From an uncultured Erysipelotrichaceae bacterium (lineage in GTDB: Bacteria > Bacillota_I > Bacilli_A > Erysipelotrichales > Erysipelotrichaceae), in the NCBI GenBank assembly GCA_902766435.1, contig CACXDM010000019.1:1-39908 (forward strand): a stretch of 39,908 nt of DNA, in the 5' to 3' direction. The notes under the pieces were generated by a model. The model was given only the letters and a program-made list of their open reading frames with translations, was not told where the DNA came from and did not search any database. Below, in pieces: positions 1 through 7,679 of the stretch. The position numbers and the translations under genes were made by a program. How positions within the stretch are numbered: position 1 is the first letter of the stretch; each line of letters begins with the position of its first letter.

Positions 1-7
1 ATTCCGA

Positions 8-13
8 TATAAT
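8..13 (+). promoter_or_regulatory. -10 element upstream of secreted protein gene
   Basis: A perfect TATAAT lies about 66 bases upstream of the ATG at 80. The matching -35 would fall before the window start, so only half of the promoter can be seen. Confidence 0.5.
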
Positions 14-79
14 AGAGCATGCAATTATCTTAATACAGTTTTTCATAAAATCCACTGATGTAATCCGGGAGGAATCCGT

Positions 80-1162
80 ATGAAAAAACAAGTATATCTC
101 CTGACGGCTCTTGTATGCTGCGGTGCAGTCATTACACCTGTTCACGCTTCCCTGACAGGCTGGGAGGGACATGACGAAGAAACGGAAAAGATCGTTGAAG
201 AACACCGGTATGATTTTGACTGTTATAACGCTGCCGAATATCTTGAAGAGCACGGCGGCTACACGGAATATGTCCGCTCACTCGGCGGGGTCTTTGCGGA
301 ATATGCTGACTTTGAAGGAACAGTAAACTCACAGGAGCAGTTCCATGATATCGCCGAGTATGTCTGGGGACTTTATGATATCTGGGGTGTGGATTATTCC
401 AACGGTCTGGAGAAAGCCGATTATGAATCATGGAGTGAATTCCAGTACAAGGCGTTTGATGATCAGAAAGGTGCCTTCTACCCGGACATCAAAAGCATGA
501 CAGGCAGAAGATGGGTCAATTACTCGGATCCGGAAATTGCCGGCAATGATGCTCTGACAATCGATGCGATGCTCAGCGATCCCGAAAACAATTTCGCCGT
601 TGTCAACTGCTCGCAGGGAGTAGCCCAGCTGCTGAAAAAAGCCGGACTGATCGATGACAGCTGGTCAGATCCCGGTTACTACCCTTCCCGCTACAAAAAC
701 GAATACGGATGGAACTATACGCTGATCAAGGATGCGGCAGATCTGATGCCAGGTGACATTCTGATTTATGTCAACTCCGCCGGAGCCTCCTTCAAAGACA
801 GGGATACTGTCACGGAAATCGGCAACTACTACAGCGGCATTCAGCACACCAATATCGTGATTGACCGCAATGAGGAAACCGGTAGACTGACATTTTACGA
901 TTCCGGAAAAGGATACACCTATTACGGGGAGTGCCGCTATACCAGAGCCATCGGGGAATGGCCGTATGAATTTGCGGCAGACTGGCTTGGTCTCCGTTTT
1001 GACAACATACACAACGCCCTGATTCCCCTGTATGAAAGATACGATCTGAAATCCTCAAAGGGTGTAAGAGAACTCGGCAGTGATATTCTGAAACAGGAAA
1101 CAGCTGCGTTCAGCAGCCTTCTGGATGCTTGCAGTCAGTTCCTTTCCCATAAAGAGCAATAA
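80..1162 (+). CDS. Secreted NlpC/P60- or CHAP-like putative cysteine hydrolase
   Basis: This 360-residue protein starts with a typical signal peptide: a short basic head, then a hydrophobic stretch ending near VHA at residues 21-23. A GGGAGG ribosome site sits 7 bases before the ATG. The middle of the protein is rich in Trp, Tyr and acidic residues. The second half has the layout of an NlpC/P60 or CHAP amidase fold: a Cys at 177 at the head of a helix (NCSQGVAQLLKKAGL), a GDILIY strand at 225-230, and a His at 256 in HTNIVID. In those families Cys and His form the catalytic pair that cuts peptidoglycan peptides. The family is inferred from this motif order only, and a non-enzymatic surface role is possible. 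It is transcribed alone and converges with the Pr6Pr gene. Confidence 0.6.
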   Translation: MKKQVYLLTALVCCGAVITPVHASLTGWEGHDEETEKIVEEHRYDFDCYNAAEYLEEHGGYTEYVRSLGGVFAEYADFEGTVNSQEQFHDIAEYVWGLYDIWGVDYSNGLEKADYESWSEFQYKAFDDQKGAFYPDIKSMTGRRWVNYSDPEIAGNDALTIDAMLSDPENNFAVVNCSQGVAQLLKKAGLIDDSWSDPGYYPSRYKNEYGWNYTLIKDAADLMPGDILIYVNSAGASFKDRDTVTEIGNYYSGIQHTNIVIDRNEETGRLTFYDSGKGYTYYGECRYTRAIGEWPYEFAADWLGLRFDNIHNALIPLYERYDLKSSKGVRELGSDILKQETAAFSSLLDACSQFLSHKEQ

Positions 1163-1169
1163 CAAACTG

Positions 1170-1197
1170 AAGGCGTACCGCAAAGATACGCCTTTTG
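1170..1197. terminator. Bidirectional rho-independent terminator
   Basis: AAGGCGTA (1170-1177) pairs with TACGCCTT (1187-1194) around a 9-base loop and is followed by a short T run. It lies exactly between two convergent genes and can serve both. Confidence 0.8.
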
Positions 1198-1875
1198 TTA
1201 TGTTTTCCTCTCTTTTTCCGCAGCCAATTCCGCCGGAAACAGATACAGCCATCCGATCAGCAGAAGCAGAACAAGGATCGCAAGGATCCACCAGACACAC
1301 CCCATAAACGGCAGTTCATCCGTAAAACCGAACGCGCCGGCAGGACTGCCCCAGTTGAGGAAAAAGTAAGGATAATGAATACCCTCCAGGAATTCCCATC
1401 CCGCCAGATACCCGATACCGGCATAAACGGCATAGGCAACCGGCGGAAGCGTCACAAGAGGAATGTTTTTGCGGCTGACATGTTCTGCCGCTCTAATCAC
1501 AAAGAAATCCGTTACAGCTGCTGCGGGAACGATCACATGCGTCAGGATGTTCTGCAGATTCCATGCGTGATTTACGAGTGTCGGCGCAAGAACAAAACAG
1601 AATACAAGTCCGGTAAGGGTAATCGAAACGGTACCGACGTATGTTACGGTATACAGCGCTTCACTGATCTCTCTGTTCTTACAAAGGTGAAACAAACCGA
1701 CGGCAGAAATCAGAGCGATGGCAATATTCGACTGAATCGTGAAAAACATAAATACCCTGCTTCCTCCCATGAAGGAATCCTTCCCGGACACATAGCTCAG
1801 CCATACGCCGCTCAAAGCGCAGATAATGACGATCATCTTCAGAAGACAGGATATGTTTTTTCTTCTCAGCTTCAT
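1198..1875 (-). CDS. Pr6Pr family membrane protein
   Basis: This is a polytopic membrane protein of 225 residues with about six hydrophobic segments. Landmarks are FFTIQSN near residue 45, NILTHVIVP near 110 followed by a D-F pair, and YPYFFLN near 170; this spacing is typical of the Pr6Pr (FAR-17a/AIG1-like) family, whose bacterial members have no settled role. The ATG at 1875 overlaps the stop of the upstream DUF429 gene as TGATG, which indicates translational coupling. A GTG one codon earlier (1878) is possible but less likely. It is the last gene of a CinA-DUF429-Pr6Pr run and ends at a shared terminator. Confidence 0.7.
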   Translation of the reverse strand: MKLRRKNISCLLKMIVIICALSGVWLSYVSGKDSFMGGSRVFMFFTIQSNIAIALISAVGLFHLCKNREISEALYTVTYVGTVSITLTGLVFCFVLAPTLVNHAWNLQNILTHVIVPAAAVTDFFVIRAAEHVSRKNIPLVTLPPVAYAVYAGIGYLAGWEFLEGIHYPYFFLNWGSPAGAFGFTDELPFMGCVWWILAILVLLLLIGWLYLFPAELAAEKERKT

Positions 1876-2651
1876 CACACTTTTTTCCCTTCCCTGCGCT
1901 TAACAGGCACGGTCAGCTTCATATACAGTCCCCTTTCATCTTTCTGCGGCTTAACGGGGATCACTTCACTCCTGCCTGCGCTGTGAAACATCGCTGCCAC
2001 GGCAAGACAGACCGCATCAACCGCATCATCCGGACTGCATTTCAGTTCTGATGCCTTCATTCTGATATCATTCAGTGAATCTGCCGGCAGATACGCTTCA
2101 AGAATACTGATCCTTTCCCGCAGTCCCTCTTCTTCTTTTTTCCGGCTCATGACAACCGCTCCGTTCAGTCTGGCAAAACAGAGTTCGGGATGACTTTCCA
2201 GCAGTCTGTTCTTATACTGCGGACATTCCTCCAGCAGTTCATCAAGTTCTCTGATTTTCGGGATAATATTCAGTGTCTGAGCAGAAAGGCTTTTTCCCAG
2301 AATACGGATATTCTCCTGCCGCATTGTTTCATGATCAGGGGCATATACCGCCTGACGGCACGGCGCGCTAAAAACCGTGGAAGCGCGGTAACCGAGTTCT
2401 TTTCTTGCCATGTCATCCGGCCGCATTTCCTGCCTTCTGCTTCTCAGACCGATGACCATATCGATCAGAAACGCATCAAAATCAGGATACGTATTCAGCA
2501 CTTCGCGGATGGTCTTACACCGTTTCAGAGATAACTGTCCGTTCTGCAGTATGGCGGCAGTCCATCCGCCGCGGCAGCCGTCAGCACCGATATACAGACC
2601 TTTTTGAATATTGCCCGCCGTTGTCTTATTCTGCCGTATCTTCCCTGTCAT
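1875..2651 (-). CDS. DUF429 family protein (RNase H-like fold)
   Basis: The protein has 258 residues from the ATG at 2651. It shows the DUF429 signatures: GADGCRGGW near residues 22-30 with the family Asp, ESHPEL at about 152-157, and DDAVDAVCLAV at about 208-218. DUF429 proteins are predicted to have an RNase H-like fold, but no reaction is established. Longer starts are open to 2696, but GGAGATGA about 12 bases upstream supports 2651. The start lies inside the end of the CinA-like gene (26-base overlap) and the stop overlaps the Pr6Pr start, so the three genes form one operon. Confidence 0.75.
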   Translation of the reverse strand: MTGKIRQNKTTAGNIQKGLYIGADGCRGGWTAAILQNGQLSLKRCKTIREVLNTYPDFDAFLIDMVIGLRSRRQEMRPDDMARKELGYRASTVFSAPCRQAVYAPDHETMRQENIRILGKSLSAQTLNIIPKIRELDELLEECPQYKNRLLESHPELCFARLNGAVVMSRKKEEEGLRERISILEAYLPADSLNDIRMKASELKCSPDDAVDAVCLAVAAMFHSAGRSEVIPVKPQKDERGLYMKLTVPVKRREGKKV

Positions 2652-3429
2652 AACGTATATATTCATCTCCCAGAATCGAACGGATTTCTCTGACAACCGG
2701 CGCGATCATTTCCAGGGCTTCGCTGCGGTCTGCGGCAGAGGCCGTTACCCGGATCAGACATCCGTCATCCTTTGCGTATGTCGCAACAGTGGGATTCTCG
2801 GAATCCAGAAGATCTCCCAAAGCGTCTGCCACGGGAGCTTCACCGACTTTCAGAACCGGAGCGTGTTCGAAATCCAGCATTTTGATATTCCATGATACAA
2901 GAACACGGTCACTTAATGATGAAAGATAATCAGCCACATATTCCTCAAACATCGGCTCCATTTCTTTCGGCGGACCGGGCAGCAGAATACAGATCCTGTT
3001 ATTGTTTTCCATGATGATGCCGGGCGCTGTGCCGTGATGATTATAGAGAATCCTTGAATTCTCCGGAACCAGTGCCTGTTTCTTCAGACTCTGCAGCAAA
3101 GATTCTTTCTGTACCCTTTTCAGTGACTTTTCCATCATGGAAAGCGCCGTTTCATCATAGACGAGCTTCTTTCCGAAATATGCCGCAAGCATCTCCTTGG
3201 TGATGTCATCTTTTGTCGGCCCGAGTCCCCCTGTCATGATGACCATCGTTCCTCTTGTATAGGCTGTTTTTACCGCCTGCATGATCCTTTCAGGATTATC
3301 ACCGACGACTGTCTGAAAATGCACTTCGATCCCTGCCTCCGCAAGTTTTACCGAAAGATAGCGGGCATTTGTATTCAGTATATTGCCCAGCAGAATCTCC
3401 GTACCCACACTGATTATTTCCGCAATCAT
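2626..3429 (-). CDS. CinA-like molybdopterin-binding domain protein, without the C-terminal deamidase domain
   Basis: The 267-residue protein matches the N-terminal half of CinA (competence/damage-inducible protein A). It has VGTEILLGNILNTN at about 8-21, TGGLGPTKDD at 66-75 and LLPGPPKEM at 149-157, all hallmarks of the MoCF-biosynthesis fold that in CinA carries pyrophosphatase activity on ADP-ribose or NAD-derived compounds. Full CinA runs to about 400 residues with a C-terminal PncC-type nicotinamide-nucleotide deamidase. This protein stops at DEYIRYDREDTAE, just where that domain would begin. Nothing in the following frames, which are occupied by DUF429, resembles the missing domain, so this is a short form and not an obvious frameshift. 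The ribosome site AAGGAGA is good. It is the first gene of its operon. Confidence 0.85.
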   Translation of the reverse strand: MIAEIISVGTEILLGNILNTNARYLSVKLAEAGIEVHFQTVVGDNPERIMQAVKTAYTRGTMVIMTGGLGPTKDDITKEMLAAYFGKKLVYDETALSMMEKSLKRVQKESLLQSLKKQALVPENSRILYNHHGTAPGIIMENNNRICILLPGPPKEMEPMFEEYVADYLSSLSDRVLVSWNIKMLDFEHAPVLKVGEAPVADALGDLLDSENPTVATYAKDDGCLIRVTASAADRSEALEMIAPVVREIRSILGDEYIRYDREDTAE

Positions 3430-3503
3430 GATTTATTGTCTCCTTCTGCTTTTATTATTGCCGATTTCCTGCTGCTTCTCCAGCAGACCGCTCCCGATTA
3501 TCA

Positions 3504-3531
3504 TTGACGATGATTATTCAGAGCGTATAAT
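3504..3531 (+). promoter_or_regulatory. Sigma-A-type promoter of queT
   Basis: A -35 TTGACG (3504-3509), a 16-base spacer and a perfect -10 TATAAT (3526-3531) give a start near 3538. This leaves a leader of about 70 bases that contains the preQ1 aptamer. Confidence 0.8.
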
Positions 3532-3557
3532 AGTTAATCGTGGTCTGAGAGGACTTC

Positions 3558-3597
3558 CGTCGGTAGCAGCTACCCGACGTATACCCAAAATAAGGAG
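3558..3597 (+). promoter_or_regulatory. preQ1-I riboswitch
   Basis: Stem CGTCGG (3558-3563) and CCGACG (3574-3579) enclose the loop TAGCAGCTAC, followed by an A-rich tail that ends in the ribosome site AAGGAG (3592-3597). The layout closely follows the Thermoanaerobacter tengcongensis preQ1-I aptamer, which has a five-base stem, a UCGCAGUAAC loop and a tail with AAAACAAGG. Because the ribosome site is part of the tail that folds into the pseudoknot, ligand binding should block translation. The gene behind it is queT, the expected target. Confidence 0.85.
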
Positions 3598-3606
3598 AAA
3601 AAATAT

Positions 3607-4119
3607 ATGGAAATGAAACGTTTTTCCCGGATTGCCATGATTGCGGCAATCTACACGGCAATTTGTTTTGTGCCTGCTTTGTCCATGATCGCCTTCGGTT
3701 CGGTACAGGTCAGAATCGCTGAAGCGCTGACAATGCTTCCGCTGATCTACAAGCCTTCAATCATCGGCGTCACACTCGGATGCTTCATCACGAATCTGCT
3801 TGGCGCAGTTACGGGTGTCAATCCCACGGGCATGCTTGACTCCGTTCTCGGGACATCCGCGACACTGATGGCAGCGTACTTCACATGGAAATTCCGTGAC
3901 AGAAAGATCAAGGGTATTCCTGTTCTGTCAATGCTGATGCCGGTCGTATTCAATTTCGTGATCGTCGGAGCCGAACTCGCTTATCTCTTCATGCCGGACA
4001 ACTTCTTTGCCGGTCTGCTGATCAACGGCGCTTCGGTTGCTCTAGGCGAAATCATTGACGTGATCTTCGGCTATGCTCTGGTCATGCAGCTGGATAAGAC
4101 AAACATATTCAAGGAATAA
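3607..4119 (+). CDS. queT: QueT family queuosine-precursor transporter
   Basis: The 170-residue membrane protein has about five transmembrane segments and the QueT (COG4708) pattern: an N-terminal IAAIYTAICF helix, VQVRIAEALTMLP at about 38-50, a helix with LGCFITNLLGA and a conserved NPTGMLDSVLGT. QueT proteins are thought to import preQ1 or a related queuosine precursor for tRNA modification. The preQ1-I riboswitch directly upstream gives independent support. The start is fixed by AAGGAG nine bases upstream, within the aptamer tail. The gene is monocistronic and ends at a strong terminator. No queuosine biosynthesis genes are nearby, which fits a salvage lifestyle. Confidence 0.93.
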   Translation: MEMKRFSRIAMIAAIYTAICFVPALSMIAFGSVQVRIAEALTMLPLIYKPSIIGVTLGCFITNLLGAVTGVNPTGMLDSVLGTSATLMAAYFTWKFRDRKIKGIPVLSMLMPVVFNFVIVGAELAYLFMPDNFFAGLLINGASVALGEIIDVIFGYALVMQLDKTNIFKE

Positions 4120-4130
4120 ATGAATCAATG

Positions 4131-4163
4131 AAATGATCCGATAGTTATCCGGGTCATTTTTTT
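4131..4163 (+). terminator. Rho-independent terminator after queT
   Basis: AAATGATCC (4131-4139) pairs with GGGTCATTT (4151-4159, one G-U), with a GATA/TATC extension inside, followed by a run of seven T. Confidence 0.85.
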
Positions 4164-4198
4164 ATATCATGAAGATAAGCATAAAAGCAGGAGGTTAT

Positions 4199-5584
4199 AT
4201 GATCGTTAAGGCAGTGATGGTCCCCCATCCGCCGATTGCCCTTCATGAAGTCGGCCGGGGAGAAGAATCTAAAATACAGAATACACTCGATGCATTTCAT
4301 AAAGCAGCCAAAGAGATTGCCGAAACAAAACCGGAAACAGTGATTGTTCTTTCACCCCATGCGGTGATGTACCGGGACTGGTTTCAGATTTCTTCCGGAA
4401 ATAACGCTTACGGAAACATGTCGCGCTTCGGCGCCCGCAGTGTTTCATTTCAGAAGGAATACGATACGGAACTTACTTCTCTTCTGGATCAGATGTTGGA
4501 GAAAGACGGTATACCGGGCGGAACAGACTATGACCGCATGCCCGGGCTGGACCACGGAACGATGGTTCCTCTCTATTTTCTGGATCAGGAATATACGGAT
4601 TACCGTCTTATCAGAATCGGTCTCAGCGGAATGCCTTTGACCATGCATTACCGGCTCGGAATGAAAATTGCCGAAGCAGCGCAGGAGCTGAACAGAAAGA
4701 TTGCCGTAATCGGCAGCGGTGATCTTTCCCACTGTCAGAAAGAGGACGGTCCCTACGGATTTGATCCGGCCGGTCCGGAATATGACGAAAGAATCATGAA
4801 GACCATGGGAAGCGCAGACTTCGGTGAACTGTTTGCCTATCCGCCTTCTTTTCTGGAAAAAGCGCAGGAATGCGGTCACCGTTCCTTTGTCATCATGGCC
4901 GGTATTCTTGACGGTCTTTCCGTTACACCTCATGTTTATTCTCACGAAGCCACGTTCGGCGTCGGATACGGGATCGTCACATATGATATCGGCGCTCCTG
5001 ATGAAAACAGACATTTCCTTTCCGTCTATGAGAAAGAGGAAAAGGATCGGATCCGCAAAGAAGCGGAAAACAGTGACATATATGCTTCTCTTGCCCGCAA
5101 AGCAGTATTGTACGCAGTCAGACATCACCGTGTTCTCCCTCTTCCCGGAAACCTTCCTTCTGTCCTGAAGGAAAAGAAAGCCGGTGTGTTTGTCTCCCTG
5201 CATATTCAGGGAGAACTGCGGGGATGCATCGGTACGATATCACCGGTCACTGCATGTGTCGGTGAGGAAATCTGCCGGAATGCCCTTTCCGCCGCTTTAA
5301 AAGATCCGCGTTTTCCGCCTGTAAGTGAAAGTGAACTGGAATGGCTTGAAATCAGCACCGATGTACTCGGTGAACCGGAAGTGATTCCGGATTCATCCAT
5401 GCTGGATGTTAAACGTTATGGTGTAATCTGCCGCTGCAATGAGAGAACCGGACTGCTTCTGCCTGATCTTGAGGGAGTCGATACGGTTGAGGAACAGATC
5501 AGCATCACCTGCCGCAAAGGCGGAATCGATCCTGATGATGAAGATCTGATACTCGAACGCTTTGAGGTGGTGCGTCATGTCTGA
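4199..5584 (+). CDS. AmmeMemoRadiSam system protein A (LigB-like dioxygenase domain fused to AMMECR1)
   Basis: This is a two-domain protein of 461 residues. The N-terminal part, about 1-275, resembles LigB/class III extradiol dioxygenases, with potential metal-site histidines in PHPP (9-12), SPH (52-54), LDHG (118-121) and GDLSH (174-178). The C-terminal part, about 295-461, is an AMMECR1 domain with the diagnostic LRGCIG (340-345). The start at 4199 follows GCAGGAGGT; an ATG ten codons earlier has no ribosome site. The stop overlaps the start of the radical SAM gene by 8 bases. Genes for AMMECR1, Memo-like and radical SAM proteins recur together across bacteria and archaea, and I know of no established reaction for the set. 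Confidence 0.9.
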   Translation: MIVKAVMVPHPPIALHEVGRGEESKIQNTLDAFHKAAKEIAETKPETVIVLSPHAVMYRDWFQISSGNNAYGNMSRFGARSVSFQKEYDTELTSLLDQMLEKDGIPGGTDYDRMPGLDHGTMVPLYFLDQEYTDYRLIRIGLSGMPLTMHYRLGMKIAEAAQELNRKIAVIGSGDLSHCQKEDGPYGFDPAGPEYDERIMKTMGSADFGELFAYPPSFLEKAQECGHRSFVIMAGILDGLSVTPHVYSHEATFGVGYGIVTYDIGAPDENRHFLSVYEKEEKDRIRKEAENSDIYASLARKAVLYAVRHHRVLPLPGNLPSVLKEKKAGVFVSLHIQGELRGCIGTISPVTACVGEEICRNALSAALKDPRFPPVSESELEWLEISTDVLGEPEVIPDSSMLDVKRYGVICRCNERTGLLLPDLEGVDTVEEQISITCRKGGIDPDDEDLILERFEVVRHV

Positions 5585-6395
5585 GATCATCTGTGATGTA
5601 TGTCCCCACCACTGTCATATCCCGGAAGGAAAAACAGGACTCTGCCGGGCGAGAATGAACCGTAACGGGACTAACTTCCCGGCAAACTTCGGAAGAATCA
5701 CATCGATTGCCGTAGATCCGATCGAGAAGAAACCGCTTTACGGTTTTTATCCCGGATCTTCAATTCTTTCCGTTGGAAGCTATGGATGCAATCTCGGCTG
5801 CCCGTTCTGTCAGAATCATTCCATTTCGATGGCAGATGAACATACCGTAAGATACGCCGAAATCAGTCCTCACGAACTCGCATCCATCTCTCTTGAACAT
5901 ACGGAAAGCATCGGCATTGCCTTCACCTACAATGAACCGATGATCTCCTATGAATACATTATTGAGACCGCCCGCCTGCTGGAAGGTTCCGGTCAGAAGA
6001 TCGTTCTTGTGACCAACGGATGTGTCAGTCCTCACATTACGGAGAAGCTGCTTCCTTATACAGACGCGATGAACATCGACCTGAAGGGAGACCGGGAATT
6101 CTACCGGGAACTGAAGGGTGATTATGATACTGTCAGGGAAACGATCAGAACCGTATACAACAGATGTCATCTGGAAGTAACGATCCTGCTGATCCCCGGA
6201 AAAAACGACAGTGAAGAATTCGTCCGCAGGGAAGCTTCGTGGCTGGCTTCACTGGATCCGGAAATCATCCTCCATCTGACACGGTACTTTCCCCGCTACC
6301 ATTACTCCCTGCCGCCCACAGACCCGGAGAAAATGAAGATACTGAAGCAGACCGCAAAGGAATATCTGCGGCATGTATATCTTGGCAACGTATAA
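5577..6395 (+). CDS. AmmeMemoRadiSam system radical SAM enzyme
   Basis: The protein has 272 residues from the ATG at 5577, which overlaps the preceding stop and follows GAGGTGG. The radical SAM cluster motif CNLGCPFC gives Cys 71, 75 and 78. An extra cysteine set at the N-terminus (CDVCPHHC, Cys 6, 9 and 13, plus Cys 23) is typical of this PflA-related subfamily. The later segments AFTYNEPMISYEY and VTNGCV match SAM-binding regions of activase-like enzymes. It should form a 4Fe-4S cluster and cleave SAM to a 5'-deoxyadenosyl radical. The substrate is unknown; the fused LigB-AMMECR1 protein is the obvious partner. The gene ends at a bidirectional terminator. Confidence 0.92.
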   Translation: MSEIICDVCPHHCHIPEGKTGLCRARMNRNGTNFPANFGRITSIAVDPIEKKPLYGFYPGSSILSVGSYGCNLGCPFCQNHSISMADEHTVRYAEISPHELASISLEHTESIGIAFTYNEPMISYEYIIETARLLEGSGQKIVLVTNGCVSPHITEKLLPYTDAMNIDLKGDREFYRELKGDYDTVRETIRTVYNRCHLEVTILLIPGKNDSEEFVRREASWLASLDPEIILHLTRYFPRYHYSLPPTDPEKMKILKQTAKEYLRHVYLGNV

Positions 6396-6436
6396 AAAAG
6401 ACAGAGATACCGCTGAATTCAGTATCTCCGTCTTTT
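6394..6436. terminator. Bidirectional terminator
   Basis: AAAGACAGAGATAC (to 6410) pairs with GTATCTCCGTCTTT (from 6422) with one mismatch, flanked by A and T runs. It separates the convergent radical SAM and lipoprotein genes. Confidence 0.85.
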
Positions 6437-7576
6437 TCAGTTTCCGCCGATTTCCACTTTACAGCCGGTTTCACACTCCTCCTGTTCAGCTTCCGCCTCA
6501 CCGGAGATGATTTCCGTCCCGATCTTGTCATGGAACCAGGAAGACAGGTTGTCAACATTCTCATAATAGGGAATATCCTCATCCGAATCCGGAGAAAGCA
6601 CTCCCTTGATTTCCCCGTTCTCAAAGATGACAACTGCCGGCGTATACTTCACCTGATCCTTAAGAACAGTATCGGAAAGATCCGCATCCTGCATACTGAA
6701 GGAACAGATATCGATCAGACCTGCTTCCGCATACTCACTGATTACGGGCTGGAATTTCGCGCACGATCCGCATCCCGGCAGTGTAAAGAGTACTGCGAAT
6801 GTATCCCCGGAAGAGATCTTCTCTTTCAGTGTCTCTTTGTCAATCTGCGTCAATACGGAAGAAGACGATTCTTCCGGCTCCTTATCGCCTGAAGACTGTT
6901 CTTCCCCTATGCGGTGAAGGACGGAAAAATCAATGAAGTGATACGGAACACGGTAGAAATCATAATAGGTACTGCCGTTTTCTTCGTGTTTGATCTGAAG
7001 GTTATGCTCCCCTTCATAAAACCAGTAACCGCCGGCATTATAGATCCTGTTTTCATCCCAGCCGAGCTCTGTAAGCATCGCCTTTGTCATTCCGGCATAA
7101 CCGCCTCCGCCGCACATCAGAATGATGTTTTTATCCTTCGGAAACAGATATTCGAGAATCGCCTGAGATTCTTCATAATTGGCGCTATAGCCCTCTTCCG
7201 TATGGGTGAAGAGCGTATCACCGGAATAACCGGACCCGACCTCTGCGGGAAGACCCTCAACATTGCAGAGATAAGGATACGGAACTACTTCAAATCCTTC
7301 CACCAGTCCGGAAAGATAGGAATCACCGCCGATCGCTTCATAGTCCGCTTCATCCTTCAGCATACGCATATCACGGTATACGGTATCCTCTCTTCCGAGA
7401 TACTGATCGATTGTGCTCTCGTTGATGTTCTTGTCAATGCCGAACTGTTCACCGCGGATTCCCGATTCCTTTTCAGGCGCAGGAAGCGGTCCGGCTGCTG
7501 CAGAAGATGCCGGCTGAGCGGAACAGCCCGCAAATATTGTCAATGCGGCAAGTACCGCCGTTACTCTCTTTTTCAT
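6437..7576 (-). CDS. Lipoprotein with rhodanese-like and thioredoxin-like domains
   Basis: The protein has 379 residues. The signal peptide ends in a lipobox (TIFAGC, Cys 18), so it should sit on the outer face of the membrane. Residues about 45-220 resemble a rhodanese domain: LILMCGGGGYAG-like sequence places a Cys at 155 at the start of the active-site loop, followed by MLTELGW and IYNAGGYW. Residues about 245-355 resemble thioredoxin, with CGSC at 269-272 in FTLPGCGSC and a later cis-Pro segment KYTPAVVIFE. The C-terminus has two more cysteines. The arrangement suggests extracellular sulfur or disulfide chemistry, but no substrate is evident. Two adjacent ATGs are present; the second (7576) lies 7 bases from GAGG and is preferred over 7579. 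Confidence 0.8.
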   Translation of the reverse strand: MKKRVTAVLAALTIFAGCSAQPASSAAAGPLPAPEKESGIRGEQFGIDKNINESTIDQYLGREDTVYRDMRMLKDEADYEAIGGDSYLSGLVEGFEVVPYPYLCNVEGLPAEVGSGYSGDTLFTHTEEGYSANYEESQAILEYLFPKDKNIILMCGGGGYAGMTKAMLTELGWDENRIYNAGGYWFYEGEHNLQIKHEENGSTYYDFYRVPYHFIDFSVLHRIGEEQSSGDKEPEESSSSVLTQIDKETLKEKISSGDTFAVLFTLPGCGSCAKFQPVISEYAEAGLIDICSFSMQDADLSDTVLKDQVKYTPAVVIFENGEIKGVLSPDSDEDIPYYENVDNLSSWFHDKIGTEIISGEAEAEQEECETGCKVEIGGN

Positions 7577-7611
7577 CATGAAACCTCACATCCTTCCGGA
7601 TACAAAGCAAT

Positions 7612-7617
7612 ATTATA
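7612..7617 (-). promoter_or_regulatory. -10 element of the lipoprotein gene
   Basis: A perfect TATAAT on the minus strand lies about 36 bases before the ATG. No convincing -35 is visible. Confidence 0.5.
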
Positions 7618-7641
7618 CCTGTAATCTTCATCAGAAAAAGA

Positions 7642-7667
7642 AAAAATACGGATCTCTCCGTATTTTT
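7642..7667 (-). terminator. Terminator of the ABC transporter operon
   Basis: AAAAATACGGA pairs perfectly with TCCGTATTTTT around a four-base loop, just downstream of the permease gene. Confidence 0.85.
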
Positions 7668-7679
7668 CATACCTTTTCA

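Noticed and set aside
1195-1986. Long plus-strand open frame opposite the Pr6Pr and DUF429 genes
   Set aside because: It is antisense to two recognisable genes, has no ribosome site and shows no domain.
2600-2640. Frameshift explaining the short CinA protein
   Set aside because: Other frames downstream do not resemble the CinA C-terminal domain, and the DNA encodes an intact DUF429 protein.
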